A stretch of DNA of 58,236 nucleotides from an uncultured Caryophanales bacterium (GCA_946414975.1 CAMKQS010000001.1:1-58236), one strand, 5' to 3'; positions 28,905 to 38,742 are shown, counted from the first letter of the stretch. Notes: generated by a model not told the origin, from the sequence alone. Numbers and translations are program-made.

Positions 28905-29064
28905 TTATAAATGCTTATTTTCTGGTGTAATAGCACTTGTTGCTGCTAATTTACTATTTTTTATTACATAATACATTTTAATTTCTTCAAGACTTTCTTT
29001 AGGAATGCCAAAATATTCTATTTCTACTTTTTCTATCGAAGAGTCAACAACATCGCTTGCACTC
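28905..29064 (-). pseudogene. Out-of-frame tail of the upstream metallopeptidase-like gene
   Basis: Immediately after a run of seven A (minus strand, near 29065-29071) another frame stays open for about 50 codons and reads SASDVVDSSIEKVEIEYFG, ending PENKHL and TAA at 28905. It is protein-like and runs up to the ribosome binding site of the next gene, with no start of its own. A one-base slip in the A-run would join it to the 29033-29887 protein. It may be a genuine frameshift mutation, slippage-based decoding or a sequencing/assembly error. Confidence 0.5.
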
Positions 29065-29887
29065 TTTTTTTATGCCTAACTGCATAACTTATAGATTCTG
29101 CCTGATAATATTTTTGCTGTTCTATAGAACTTAAAGCACCAATAACATCTCTCTCATCTAAAGAAAAAATAGTTTGTTCATTTATTTGCGGATATCTATC
29201 CATTATATAATTGCAAATATCTACATACGAAATATATTGTGGAGCAATTTGATGATATAGACCATGTCTTTGACAAAAATCTATAGAGAATTTTTCTACA
29301 AAGCCATCATTCAACATAAATCCAACCATACCTCTTGAAGTTATAACTTCACCATCAGACATATTAATTACCATTCTTTCATCTGCAACTTCTTCAGGCA
29401 TTACCACATGAATTATTATATGAAATAATTCATGTGGTAAAGTCCCATTAGCAACTGCCATTTGAGTATAAATATCAGGACTTGGATTTTTTTCTGTTTT
29501 ACCGATTCTTGCCAAGTTGACAATTACTGTTCCATTTTTTGAATCTGCACTAAAATCATGTTCATCATTTACATTATTAATTACTACAACTCCACCTGAT
29601 TGAATCATATTATTTAATTTTTCTAGTCTATCACTTGGGATTAATCCTGAGTAATCACTATTAATTAAACTTATTATTGTAGTCATATATTCAGTTAATT
29701 CCTGTCTAATCATTTCTTCATCAGATAATTGAGTACTAGCGTATTTTTCTCGTAGTCTTGCAACTTCAACTTCCTGATAATTAACCATTTGCTCAAGTTC
29801 TTCTTTAGAATACCTATTTTTAATCCTTTCAACAGACTCTTTTGTAGAAAACATTGTTTCAAATAAAATTTGACTGAAATCATCCAT
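29033..29887 (-). CDS. HExxH metallopeptidase-like protein
   Basis: A 284-residue protein as annotated, starting MDDFSQILFETMF (GGAAGTG before ATG 29887). A coiled N-terminal helix precedes a zinc motif PHELFHIIIHVVM, followed by DGFVEKFSIDF, where Glu could be the third ligand. There is no signal peptide, so it is cytosolic or exported by another route. The C-terminal end (RVQAMLLTLR) is probably artificial: the natural tail continues in another frame after an A7 run (28905-29064). Family not recognised; substrate unknown. Confidence 0.65.
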   Translation of the reverse strand: MDDFSQILFETMFSTKESVERIKNRYSKEELEQMVNYQEVEVARLREKYASTQLSDEEMIRQELTEYMTTIISLINSDYSGLIPSDRLEKLNNMIQSGGVVVINNVNDEHDFSADSKNGTVIVNLARIGKTEKNPSPDIYTQMAVANGTLPHELFHIIIHVVMPEEVADERMVINMSDGEVITSRGMVGFMLNDGFVEKFSIDFCQRHGLYHQIAPQYISYVDICNYIMDRYPQINEQTIFSLDERDVIGALSSIEQQKYYQAESISYAVRHKKRVQAMLLTLR

Positions 29888-29941
29888 GCTATCACTTCCT
29901 ATAATAATTATACCATGCTTTCTATACTTTTTTTTAACCAT

Positions 29942-29976
29942 ATAAAATAAGAGGTAGTTCTATTCCCTACCTCTAA
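29942..29976 (-). terminator. Terminator of the Nudix unit
   Basis: AGAGGTAG/CTACCTCT stem with TATTTTATAT following on minus. Confidence 0.6.
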
Positions 29977-30031
29977 TTCTTTAAAATATTTATGACTTTC
30001 TAATTTACAATTTATAAAAATACTTGAAACC

Positions 30032-30436
30032 CTATTCACTCATATCAATTTTTATTTCTTCAATTATATGGCCTATATTTCCTTCACCTGCATATTTATT
30101 CATATCAAAGAAATTGTCGTCTATATTTATCCATTCAAGTTTATTAACTTCTTCAACTAGTTCTACTTCTTTGTTTAACTTTCCATAATATACTTCAAGC
30201 TCTTTATCCCATTTTACATATATTAAATTCATGAAATGTATTAAATCTATATCTTCTTTTTTTATATTTGTTTCTTCTTCTAATTCTCTATATGCTTCAT
30301 TTAATCCATCATTATCTTTTTCAATTTTACCACCAACTAAATTATACATTCCCATATATGGTTCTTTAGTTCTTTTACACATTAATATTTTTTCAAGATT
30401 CTTATCAAAGACTACAATAACATTCATCCTTTTCAT
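30032..30436 (-). CDS. Nudix hydrolase
   Basis: A 134-residue MutT-like pyrophosphatase. The Nudix box is complete: GGKIEKDNDGLNEAYRELEE followed by ETNI (G-x5-E-x7-RELEE-x-). Probable substrates are oxidised or excess nucleoside triphosphates; the sequence does not define which. AGAGGT lies before the ATG. It follows the ASCH gene by 10 nt, so the two are probably cotranscribed. Confidence 0.9.
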   Translation of the reverse strand: MKRMNVIVVFDKNLEKILMCKRTKEPYMGMYNLVGGKIEKDNDGLNEAYRELEEETNIKKEDIDLIHFMNLIYVKWDKELEVYYGKLNKEVELVEEVNKLEWINIDDNFFDMNKYAGEGNIGHIIEEIKIDMSE

Positions 30437-30446
30437 AATGATACCT

Positions 30447-30842
30447 CTAATTATAATTCCAAATATTTAACTTTCCTTTGGCTTCTATAGGAGTAATTGG
30501 CACAATATCTTCAAAGACCCAAGCATATCTACCTAATTCATATTTCCCTAAATTATACTCTTGCTTATTTTTTTTAATTTTCTTTAAAAATTTTTCATCC
30601 ATGTATATACAATCAACTAAATTTACTTTACATATTATATTACCATAATTCATATCCAAATCTTTAATTAATTCAAACACATACTGATTGTTCAAAAACT
30701 CTTTTGCAAGAGATTTACCACTGGCATGAATGTAAAGTTCTCCTCTATAGTTAGTTTTCCAACTTCTAGTTTCAATTAATTTCATTTTATTCATTATTAA
30801 TGTGGCAAATGGTTCTTTAATACTTATAACTTTCATTTTCAT
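30447..30842 (-). CDS. ASCH-domain protein
   Basis: A 131-residue ASCH protein: SIKEPFATLIMNKMKLIETRSW, then YRGELYIHAS and a C-terminal RYAWVFED, the conserved core of this RNA-binding-like fold. Some ASCH proteins bind or hydrolyse modified nucleosides; the role here is unknown. The start is either ATG 30842 or the second ATG 6 nt later, which has better spacing to GGAG. Grouped with the Nudix gene, suggesting nucleotide housekeeping. Confidence 0.85.
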   Translation of the reverse strand: MKMKVISIKEPFATLIMNKMKLIETRSWKTNYRGELYIHASGKSLAKEFLNNQYVFELIKDLDMNYGNIICKVNLVDCIYMDEKFLKKIKKNKQEYNLGKYELGRYAWVFEDIVPITPIEAKGKLNIWNYN

Positions 30843-30878
30843 TTTCTCCTATTTCTATAGGGTTAATTTACATAAAAA

Positions 30879-30955
30879 TGGCGTCCCCGATTGGAATCGA
30901 ACCAACGACCTATCGCTTAGGAGGCGATTGCTCTATCCTACTGAGCTACGAGGAC
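30879..30955 (-). tRNA. tRNA-Arg (CCT)
   Basis: 77-nt cloverleaf: acceptor GTCCTCG pairs with CGGGGAC, anticodon loop CTCCTAA (anticodon CCT), T-arm GGTTCGATTCC, encoded CCA. A -10 box TATAAT with an upstream TG (extended -10) lies 8 nt before the 5' end (30964-30969), so the transcript has almost no leader. Confidence 0.95.
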
Positions 30956-30974
30956 ACAAGAAAATTATATCACA

Positions 30975-31002
30975 TAAAAACGAGAAAATAAATATTCTCG
31001 TT
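30975..31002 (-). terminator. Terminator of the HD gene
   Basis: AACGAGAA/TTCTCGTT stem touching the stop codon of the HD gene, then TTTTT. Confidence 0.7.
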
Positions 31003-31511
31003 TATTTCATTACGTTAAATAGTAATATTACACCTAAATTGGCTGCATACTTTAATTTTTTTGATGCCTTTTTATAAAATTCATATGTTGCGACTACTTT
31101 ATCCACACCACTTACAACCCAACTTTCAAAATATTTAGGTATTTTTATATCAATTGGAAACATATGAGATATTATAATATCTTCCTCAAGAGCATTTACA
31201 TCAAAATATTTTTTTGCATTTTCTAATGCTTCTTTTGGATGGTTATGTGTGTATAACTTAACTTTTTCTTTAAGTCTATCATGATCTACAGTTCTTCCAA
31301 AGTAAAAATCGTGTAATAATCCAGCACGTGCAACCTCTTTATATTTTAACTTTAATTTTTTTGCAATAACATAAGAATAGTAAGAAACCTTAATTAAATG
31401 ATCCATTCTATTAGAATTATGATGTTCAATATAAGCCATTTTCTTAAATTCTTCATTATCCATTATATCTTTAACTATCATCGAATATTCTCGATCTAGA
31501 TTCTTTTTCAA
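31002..31511 (-). CDS. HD-domain phosphohydrolase
   Basis: A 169-residue HD protein: an upstream His in SNRMDHLIKV, the HD pair in GLLHDFYFG, and a later His/Asp region (HNHPKEAL, SHMFPID). Such proteins hydrolyse nucleotides or cyclic dinucleotides; the substrate is unknown. The start codon is TTG, with GAGGTG 5 nt upstream. It lies next to tRNA-Arg. Confidence 0.82.
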   Translation of the reverse strand: MKKNLDREYSMIVKDIMDNEEFKKMAYIEHHNSNRMDHLIKVSYYSYVIAKKLKLKYKEVARAGLLHDFYFGRTVDHDRLKEKVKLYTHNHPKEALENAKKYFDVNALEEDIIISHMFPIDIKIPKYFESWVVSGVDKVVATYEFYKKASKKLKYAANLGVILLFNVMK

Positions 31512-31614
31512 AATATCACCTCAAAGTTATATAAAAACTTCTAACTAATTAATTATATCATAATTTTAAAAAAAATAAAAATTAACCTACAATATTATAT
31601 GCAGCATTAATTTT

Positions 31615-34539
31615 CTATTGTAAATTAATATCTATTATATCAATATTTTGAGCAATTATTTGATAATTATCTAATCTTTTTTCAACTTTTCCTTTAACAT
31701 ATAAAATATCTCCTTTGCTTATTTGATATAAACTGAAAACTCTCGGAAATAATACTACTGTTGTAGAATCAATTTCATCACTAACTGTAACAAAAGCCAT
31801 TTTTTCTTTTTTTTCTTTTGTCTCAATTTCTTTTATATTGTCCACAATAACAACAATATTTACAACTTTATTAAAATAACTCCTAATCATATTAATAGAA
31901 ATATTAGTATTTTTTATTCTTTTAGCTATACTTATTGGGTTATTTTTTAAATAAAAACCAAAATAACTATACTCTAAGTTCATAATTTCTTTTTTAGTAT
32001 ACTCATCTTTTATATCAATTTCAGGAATTAATGCATATTCTTTAAGATCATTATATAACTCGCCATAATTAATTATAACATCTAAATTATCTATAAGTGT
32101 TTTTTTATTGTAACCAAGATTATCAAAACTACCAGCATAAATTAAAGATTCTACTATTTTTTTATTTATATTCTTGTTATAACACCTGCTAATAAAATCA
32201 AATATATCTTTGAAATCTCCTTTTTTTCTTTCTTCAATTATATTAAGAGCAATATTAATATTAAGTCCTTTTATATAAGATAAAGGATAAACTATTTTAT
32301 TATCATTAATATAATACTTATCTAAGCTTAAATTAATATCTGGATTTATTATATCAATTCCATTTTTTCTAAGCTCATAAATATATTGTTTTACTTTCTC
32401 TTTGCTTCCTTTATCACTTTCAAGCAAGCTTAAATAAAATTCTTTTCTATAATGAGCTTTTAAGTATGCCATCTTTACAGATACCATTGAATAACCAACA
32501 GAATGTGATTTATTAAATCCATATTCTGCAAATCTTACCATTAATTCAAATACCTTATTTATTGTTACCTCATCATACCCTTTTTTTAAACTTCTTTCTT
32601 TAAAAGTATCTTTTTGACTTTCAATTAAGTCTTTTTTCTTTTTACTCATTGCTTTTCTTAAAATATCAGCTTCTCCAAGAGTATAATCAGCCATAATTTG
32701 CGCAATTTGCATTATTTGTTCTTGATATATTATTATTCCATATGTAGGCGCTAATACTTCTTTTAAACTATCGTGAATATAATCTATTTTTTCTTTTTTA
32801 TTCTTTCTATTAATATACGTATCAATGTTTTTCATAGGACCAGGTCTATATAAAGCAATTGAAGCAATAATATCGTCAAAACAATCAGGTTTTAACTTAG
32901 TTAAAAAATTAATCATTCCAGCTGATTCAAACTGAAATATTCCTAATGTGTCAGCATTTCTAAATATATCTATGCTATCATTATCCATTTTTATTTCATC
33001 AAATTTTAGACTAACATTATAATTTTTATTTACTAAATCAATAATATTATGAATAATAGTAAGGTATTTGATTGCTAAAAAGTCCATTTTTAAAAGCCCA
33101 ATTTCTTCTAAATAAGTCATATCATAACCACTAGTATAAAAATTATCATGCATAGCAAGCGGAATAATATTATCAAGGTTAGTATTTGACATTACTATGC
33201 CTGCAGCATGTATTGTTGTATGTCTTTTAAGCCCTTCAAAATGAGTTGCATCTTTATAAAGATTAAATAAATCATTCTTTCTATTTAAAAATTCTTGCAA
33301 CTTTTTATTTTTATTATAATTATCTTTTAAACTAATATTAGAATCTAATATTCTACACAAACTATCAATCTGTTTTAAATCTATATCTAGACATCTTCCT
33401 ACATCCCTTATTGCTGCCTTACATCCAAGTGTCCCAAAAGCAATGATTGGGGCGACTTTTTTCTTACCATACTTTTTTATACAATAATTAATTACTTGAT
33501 CTCTTTTATCATGTTCAAAATCAATATCTATATCTGGCATACTGACACGTTCTGGATTTAAAAATCTTTCAAATAGTAAATTATACTTTAATGGGTCAAC
33601 ATCTGTTATATTAAGTAAATAAGCAACTAAACTAGATACAGCACTTCCTCTTCCTGTTCCAACAATTATATTATTTTCTTTAGCATAATTAACATAATCC
33701 TGGACAATCAAAAAATAATCACTAAATCCCATCCTATTTATAATAGACAACTCATATTTTAATCTTTCCTGATAAATTCTACCTATCTTACTACCAAATC
33801 TTTTTTTCGCACCATTAATACATAATTTTTTTAAATAATCAAAACTACTCATATTGAAATCATTATTAAATACTGGCATTAAATTATTATTAAATAATAT
33901 TTCACAATTACAATTTTCATATATATATATATTATTATTTAAATCATCCTTAATAACTTCCTGTTCTAATTTTAAATAATTATCAGCATAATTAGTATCA
34001 ATAAATTTAAGTGACATTCCTTCCTTTATTGCCTCTAAATATTTTAAATACTTTGTATCACTTTTATTCAGACACAATATACAATTCATATATACTTTAG
34101 CAACATTAATATTGTTTTTTTCATCATCATCTTTATAAGACACAAATAATTCTTTAAAAGCATCTTTTAACTTATCATATAGTTCTATATAATCATAAGG
34201 AATGATTGCAATTAAATCTTTTGCATACGTATATAGATTATGAATATCAATCCTCATCTCTGATTGTAATGTCGATAATTTTACTAAATTTAGATATCCT
34301 ATATAACTTTTAGCATATAAAATAATGTGATTATCATTTATATTAATATCTAAACCTATTATAGGTTTTATATTATTTTTCTTACAAGCTTTATAAAAAT
34401 CTATAACTCCATACATATTATTATCGGTGATAGTTAATGCCTTAATGTTATTATTTATCGCAAAATAAATTAATTTATTTACAGATATCATACTTGATTG
34501 TAAATAATTATCAGTTTTTATATTTAATGGAACGTACAT
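31615..34539 (-). CDS. dnaE: DNA polymerase III alpha subunit DnaE
   Basis: A replicative C-family polymerase. The order is PHP domain (1-200), palm/fingers with GTGRGSAVSSLVAYLL and the catalytic MPDIDIDFE, the third Asp in LLKMDFLAIKYL, RRPGPM-like YRPGPMKNI, a helix-hairpin-helix region and an OB fold (about 880-960). At 974 residues it is shorter than typical DnaE1. The PHP domain has lost the usual His cluster (NIKTDN at the start, TDNN for TDH), so proofreading by PHP is unlikely. It probably works with PolC as DnaE3-type. Promoter at 34575-34603. Confidence 0.93.
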   Translation of the reverse strand: MYVPLNIKTDNYLQSSMISVNKLIYFAINNNIKALTITDNNMYGVIDFYKACKKNNIKPIIGLDININDNHIILYAKSYIGYLNLVKLSTLQSEMRIDIHNLYTYAKDLIAIIPYDYIELYDKLKDAFKELFVSYKDDDEKNNINVAKVYMNCILCLNKSDTKYLKYLEAIKEGMSLKFIDTNYADNYLKLEQEVIKDDLNNNIYIYENCNCEILFNNNLMPVFNNDFNMSSFDYLKKLCINGAKKRFGSKIGRIYQERLKYELSIINRMGFSDYFLIVQDYVNYAKENNIIVGTGRGSAVSSLVAYLLNITDVDPLKYNLLFERFLNPERVSMPDIDIDFEHDKRDQVINYCIKKYGKKKVAPIIAFGTLGCKAAIRDVGRCLDIDLKQIDSLCRILDSNISLKDNYNKNKKLQEFLNRKNDLFNLYKDATHFEGLKRHTTIHAAGIVMSNTNLDNIIPLAMHDNFYTSGYDMTYLEEIGLLKMDFLAIKYLTIIHNIIDLVNKNYNVSLKFDEIKMDNDSIDIFRNADTLGIFQFESAGMINFLTKLKPDCFDDIIASIALYRPGPMKNIDTYINRKNKKEKIDYIHDSLKEVLAPTYGIIIYQEQIMQIAQIMADYTLGEADILRKAMSKKKKDLIESQKDTFKERSLKKGYDEVTINKVFELMVRFAEYGFNKSHSVGYSMVSVKMAYLKAHYRKEFYLSLLESDKGSKEKVKQYIYELRKNGIDIINPDINLSLDKYYINDNKIVYPLSYIKGLNINIALNIIEERKKGDFKDIFDFISRCYNKNINKKIVESLIYAGSFDNLGYNKKTLIDNLDVIINYGELYNDLKEYALIPEIDIKDEYTKKEIMNLEYSYFGFYLKNNPISIAKRIKNTNISINMIRSYFNKVVNIVVIVDNIKEIETKEKKEKMAFVTVSDEIDSTTVVLFPRVFSLYQISKGDILYVKGKVEKRLDNYQIIAQNIDIIDINLQ

Positions 34540-34574
34540 ATAATCACCTCTAATAAATATTTAAATTTAATCTT

Positions 34575-34603
34575 ATTTTAACAATATACTATGTTTTTTT
34601 CAA
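34575..34603 (-). promoter_or_regulatory. Promoter of dnaE
   Basis: -35 TTGAAA (34603-34598), 17-nt spacer, -10 TAAAAT (34580-34575). Divergent from the L28 promoter. Confidence 0.65.
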
Positions 34604-34630
34604 TAAAAACACTTAATTTTATTATTTTAT

Positions 34631-34659
34631 TTGACTTAAAATATATTTTATGATAAACT
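34631..34659 (+). promoter_or_regulatory. Promoter of rpmB
   Basis: -35 TTGACT (34631-34636), 17-nt spacer, -10 TAAACT (34654-34659). Confidence 0.75.
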
Positions 34660-34696
34660 GGATAGGCAGAGAAAAAACTTTGAATGGAGGAATAAC

Positions 34697-34867
34697 ATGG
34701 CAAAAAAAGCAACTGAAAAAAAACCACTTGCTGGTAATAGAAGATCTCACTCACTAAGAGCAACTAAACATTCACAAAAACCAAATTTACAAGTTGTTAA
34801 TATAAATGGAAAAAGAGTGAGAATAAGCGCTAGAGAAAAAAGAACATTAGATAAATTAGCTGCTTAA
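34697..34867 (+). CDS. rpmB: 50S ribosomal protein L28
   Basis: A 56-residue, very basic protein: PLAGNRRSHSLRATKH then KPNLQVVNINGKRVRIS, the L28 signature (GN-RSH, PNLQ, V-Vxxx). It has no Cys, so it is the zinc-free form. GGAGG lies 6 nt before ATG. It has its own promoter and terminator. It is a structural component of the large subunit, close to the E-site. Easily missed because it is short and overlaps a longer antisense ORF. Confidence 0.92.
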   Translation: MAKKATEKKPLAGNRRSHSLRATKHSQKPNLQVVNINGKRVRISAREKRTLDKLAA

Positions 34868-34875
34868 TATAAAAG

Positions 34876-34905
34876 AAATAAGACCTACATCTTATTTTTT
34901 TTTTC
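34876..34905 (+). terminator. Terminator of rpmB
   Basis: AAATAAGA/TCTTATTT with a T-run on plus. The stop of the convergent minus-strand gene lies in the loop. Confidence 0.75.
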
Positions 34906-35625
34906 TTTTTCTATTAAGTATTTATATCTATTACTTTTATTTAAATTATATTTTCTCTCTAAACTAATAAAATGAAATTGTAGTTTTGCAATACTAAGTG
35001 GATTATTATTGACCTTAGCTATTTCATCTTTTATTTGATAATATAATTTTAAATCTTCTTTACTGATATTTTCAATTTTTTTAAGCATTTGTGTTAATAC
35101 TTTAAAACGTACTAAATAATCTTTGTTATCAACCTTTTTTTCTTCTTTCCTAGTTTTTTCAACATTTTCAGCAGAAACATCTTTATTATGATTATATTTT
35201 TCTCTATAATCATAATTTACAAAATCTGGAATATCTAAATCTTCACTACCAACATTATAACCTGGAGTATTAGCAATTATACTTAATGATTTTATAACAT
35301 CACTTAGGCAAACAGAAACATCTTTAAGATCATATTTACTTAATTCTTCTTTTGATTCAAAATCATTTATCATAAATAATGCATATAATCGTTGATAAGC
35401 AACAGTTATAAACATATTTATTTTTCCAATCTTCATACCTAAATATGATTTTAAAGAAATAATGTTATCTGGAATACTTAAAAATGTATCATTATTCTTA
35501 AGTAAAACAGTATTATTTTTATCAATCATTTCTAGTCCAGCTTCTAACACTAATAAGCTTTCTTTTAATGATTCTAATATAACTTCTATTTCTGATAACA
35601 CTATATTTCTTTTATCAATTTCCAT
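34885..35625 (-). CDS. Hypothetical helical protein
   Basis: A 246-residue soluble, mostly helical protein starting MEIDKRNIVLSEIEVIL. An N-terminal half (to about 130) is followed by an acidic/basic linker and a Lys-rich C-terminal helix pair. ATG 35625 has AGAGG at 8-nt spacing; an upstream GTG is too close to it. No motif recognised. It shares its 3' end with the rpmB terminator. Function unknown. Confidence 0.6.
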   Translation of the reverse strand: MEIDKRNIVLSEIEVILESLKESLLVLEAGLEMIDKNNTVLLKNNDTFLSIPDNIISLKSYLGMKIGKINMFITVAYQRLYALFMINDFESKEELSKYDLKDVSVCLSDVIKSLSIIANTPGYNVGSEDLDIPDFVNYDYREKYNHNKDVSAENVEKTRKEEKKVDNKDYLVRFKVLTQMLKKIENISKEDLKLYYQIKDEIAKVNNNPLSIAKLQFHFISLERKYNLNKSNRYKYLIEKEKKNKM

Positions 35626-35676
35626 AAATGACACCTCTACTTTAATATAAGTATAACATATTTTATATAAAATAAA

Positions 35677-35719
35677 TAAAAAAACGTTTTTTTACACGCT
35701 AATTATAGTAAAAAAACGT
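35677..35719 (-). terminator. Terminator of miaA
   Basis: ACGTTTTTTTAC/GTAAAAAAACGT, a 12-bp stem, then seven T on minus. Confidence 0.75.
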
Positions 35720-35732
35720 AAAATTATTTAAT

Positions 35733-36617
35733 TCAATCATTCATTTTATTTTCTATATATTTTATTACATCAAAAATAGTATTTTCAAAATTATTAAAAT
35801 CGACATCAAACCACTTTATATCTAATTGATGATTAAACCAAGTATATTGTCTTTTAGCATATCTTCGGCTATTTTGTTTGATTTTTTCTATACACTCTTC
35901 TAACGTATTCTTTTTATCAAAATATAAAAATAATTCTTTATATCCAATTGGTGTCATAACAGCTTTACTTCTTATATTGCTTTTATATAAATTGTATGCT
36001 TCATCAATTAATCCTATATTTAACATATCATCTACTCTTTTATTAATTCTATCATATAAAATATTTCTATCTGTTGTAAGCCCAATAAACAAAGTATCAT
36101 AGATTAACTCATCACTTTTTTCCTTTGAACTAAATGTTTTATTAGTATTTTCCATATAATTTAAAGCAGTTTCAAGTCTTTTACGATTGTTTTTATGAAC
36201 TTTATTATTCTTATCTAAACTAACAACTTTACTGTATAATTCATCCAAAGATAAATTATCGTAATTATTTTTTTTATATTCTATAAAATCATAATTATAT
36301 AAAGCAGCTTTTATATATAATCCTGTACCACCTACCATAATTGGTACCTTTCCTCTTGATAATATATCATCTATTGCTTCTCTACAATCTTTCTGATAAT
36401 CATATACACTATATTCTTCATCTATTTTCTTTATATCTATTAAATGATGAGGAACATTATCCATTTCCTCTTCAGTTACTTTTGCAGTAGCAATAGAAAG
36501 ACCTATATATACTTGAGTAGAATCAGCATTTATAACTTCACCATTTAATCTTTTAGCAAGCTCAATACTCATTTTTGTCTTACCAACACAAGTTGGTCCT
36601 GTAATAACAATAACCAT
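35733..36617 (-). CDS. miaA: tRNA dimethylallyltransferase
   Basis: A 294-residue enzyme that adds a dimethylallyl group to A37 of tRNAs reading codons starting with U. P-loop GPTCVGKTKMS, NADSTQVYIGL, VPHHLID and the later RRYAKRQYTWF block are the conserved MiaA elements. It overlaps the preceding metallopeptidase stop by 1 nt, so the queA-peptidase-miaA genes form one unit. Confidence 0.96.
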   Translation of the reverse strand: MVIVITGPTCVGKTKMSIELAKRLNGEVINADSTQVYIGLSIATAKVTEEEMDNVPHHLIDIKKIDEEYSVYDYQKDCREAIDDILSRGKVPIMVGGTGLYIKAALYNYDFIEYKKNNYDNLSLDELYSKVVSLDKNNKVHKNNRKRLETALNYMENTNKTFSSKEKSDELIYDTLFIGLTTDRNILYDRINKRVDDMLNIGLIDEAYNLYKSNIRSKAVMTPIGYKELFLYFDKKNTLEECIEKIKQNSRRYAKRQYTWFNHQLDIKWFDVDFNNFENTIFDVIKYIENKMND

Positions 36618-37651
36618 TACATCACCTTCTTTATAGATTTATAATATTTTTTTATAGAATTATCTATACTTTTCTTAAAACTATTATCTCTTATATCTAT
36701 ATTTAACTTTTTTAATATTTCAAATAAATTTGTATTTTCATACTTTTTTGTATTAATATTATCAACAAAATCAATAATATCTTTTTTATCGAGTGGATAT
36801 AGAGCTAATACTGTGCCTAATATATATCTATAATCTTCACTGAATACTTTTGATATTTCATAAATTATATCTTCTTCATTCATAATAACACCATTACAGT
36901 CACATTCCTTTATGAATTCTTTCTTTATATATTCCAATAAATCTAATTTTTCTAAGCACATTTCATCAAATTTCTTAAGATTAATATTATAAAAATATTT
37001 AATAAATAAATTTTTACTATCATTATCTATACTACCAAAATTATAATACATTAACAAAAGTGGATAATAATTCATAAATTCATAATTATTATCAAATAAA
37101 TATTCAAGATAATAACTTGCTTTAATCTCATTTTCCTTAAATCCATTATTTATTAAGTAATTTACAGCTTGAATTTCAAAATATCTACCAATAAATTCAT
37201 CTAATAAATATCCTAATTCTGTTTGTTCTTTTCCTTTATTACATAAATAATGACCAAATTCATGAGATAAGTTTATAACATCCTGATAATTATACTCTCT
37301 ATCAATATTTATAATTCCAACATCATCTTTATTTAAAAAATAATTACCTTCCTCTTCTTTATTATAACTAAAATTTAACTCTCCATTATTAATAACATTC
37401 CTAAAGATTGGAATATATTTAGAATCTATATATTTAATTATATTTTCTACATGATAAATAACATCTATAAAAGATAAATTATTAGTAATCTCATCCTCAT
37501 CAAAGTATAAATCACTAAATTTATCATTAATGTGCTTACTTATATTGTATATATCATTTAAGCATATAAATAAATATTTATCACTTTTTTCTAAATAATT
37601 AAATATATCATTCAAATACTTATTTAATTTTATATAATCATTTTTTTTCAT
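36617..37651 (-). CDS. M3-like gluzincin metallopeptidase
   Basis: A 344-residue protein with an HExxH site (NLSHEFGHYLCN, about residue 146) and a downstream helix with Glu (LDEFIGRYFEIQA) that fits the third zinc ligand of M3-type peptidases. It resembles the catalytic half of PepF in spacing but is much shorter. It is cytosolic. It lies between queA (8-nt gap) and miaA (1-nt overlap). Substrate unknown. Confidence 0.75.
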   Translation of the reverse strand: MKKNDYIKLNKYLNDIFNYLEKSDKYLFICLNDIYNISKHINDKFSDLYFDEDEITNNLSFIDVIYHVENIIKYIDSKYIPIFRNVINNGELNFSYNKEEEGNYFLNKDDVGIINIDREYNYQDVINLSHEFGHYLCNKGKEQTELGYLLDEFIGRYFEIQAVNYLINNGFKENEIKASYYLEYLFDNNYEFMNYYPLLLMYYNFGSIDNDSKNLFIKYFYNINLKKFDEMCLEKLDLLEYIKKEFIKECDCNGVIMNEEDIIYEISKVFSEDYRYILGTVLALYPLDKKDIIDFVDNINTKKYENTNLFEILKKLNIDIRDNSFKKSIDNSIKKYYKSIKKVM

Positions 37652-37659
37652 ATTATTTC

Positions 37660-38682
37660 CTATTTTATAAACATACTATCTCCAAAAGAGAAAAATCTAT
37701 ACTTGTTTTTTATTGCCTCATTATAAGCATTTAAGATAATTTCTTTACTAGATAGTGCACTAACAAGCATTAATAATGTAGATTTAGGTAAATGAAAATT
37801 AGTAATTAATGCATCAATAGCCTTAAATTTATAACCTGGATATATAAATATATCTGTAAAACCACTACAATTTCTAAATTCACCATAAAGTGATATTATA
37901 GTTTCCAGTGTTCTTGTTGTAGTAGTACCAACACTTATTATTCTTTTTCCTTCTTTTTTTGCATCATTTAATATTTTAGCTGTCTCTGAATCCATTGAAT
38001 AATACTCACTATGCATTTTATGTTTTGTAACATCCTCTACATTGACTGGTCTAAATGTCCCAAGTCCCACATGGAGTGTTATAAAAGCTATTTTAATTCC
38101 CTTTTCCTTTATTTTGTTTAAAAGATCAACAGTAAAATGTAGACCAGCAGTAGGTGCTGCTGCACTACCAATATTTTTGGCATAAACAGTTTGATACCTA
38201 TCTTTATCTTTTAATTTTTCATGAATATAAGGAGGAAGTGGCATCTCACCTAACTCATCTAATATTTCATATAAAATTCCATTATATATAAGTTTAAATA
38301 TTCTAATTCCTTCTTCACCAATATCAACACATTCAGCACTTAATTTATCAGAAAATTTAACAATTGTACCTATCTTAATTCTTTTTGCAGGCTTAGTTAA
38401 ACATTCCCATATATCCCTTTCCTGCTCTTTTAATAAAAGAAGCTCTACTAAAGCATTAGTCTTTTCTTTTACTCCATATAATCTTGCAGGAATAACCTTT
38501 GTATCATTCATAACAAGTATATCATTGGAAGATAGTTCATCTATAATCTGATTAAAAACTTTATGTTTAATCTCGCCTGTTTTTTTATCCAACACCATTA
38601 ATTTAGAATTATCTCTTTTTTGAATTGGAGATTGAGCAATTAATTCCTCAGGTAAATAATAGTTAAAATCGTCCGTTTTCAT
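37660..38682 (-). CDS. queA: S-adenosylmethionine:tRNA ribosyltransferase-isomerase
   Basis: A 340-residue QueA that converts preQ1 at the tRNA wobble position to epoxyqueuosine. Conserved blocks: [14 protein letters not shown] at the start, [43 protein letters not shown] and [17 protein letters not shown]. Tgt is not in the window. First gene of the queA-peptidase-miaA unit; a -10 TAAAAT lies before it. Confidence 0.97.
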   Translation of the reverse strand: MKTDDFNYYLPEELIAQSPIQKRDNSKLMVLDKKTGEIKHKVFNQIIDELSSNDILVMNDTKVIPARLYGVKEKTNALVELLLLKEQERDIWECLTKPAKRIKIGTIVKFSDKLSAECVDIGEEGIRIFKLIYNGILYEILDELGEMPLPPYIHEKLKDKDRYQTVYAKNIGSAAAPTAGLHFTVDLLNKIKEKGIKIAFITLHVGLGTFRPVNVEDVTKHKMHSEYYSMDSETAKILNDAKKEGKRIISVGTTTTRTLETIISLYGEFRNCSGFTDIFIYPGYKFKAIDALITNFHLPKSTLLMLVSALSSKEIILNAYNEAIKNKYRFFSFGDSMFIK

Positions 38683-38712
38683 AAAATCACCAAAGATATT
38701 TTAGCATATAAA

Positions 38713-38737
38713 GAAAAAAAAGAAAACAAAAGTTTTC
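38713..38737 (-). terminator. Terminator of the basic-protein unit
   Basis: GAAAAC/GTTTTC with a 4-nt loop, then eight T on minus. Confidence 0.75.
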
Positions 38738-38742
38738 TAAAT

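Noticed and set aside
34578..34763. Minus-strand ORF across the L28 gene
   Set aside because: L28 on plus has promoter, ribosome binding site and family motifs; the minus frame has none.
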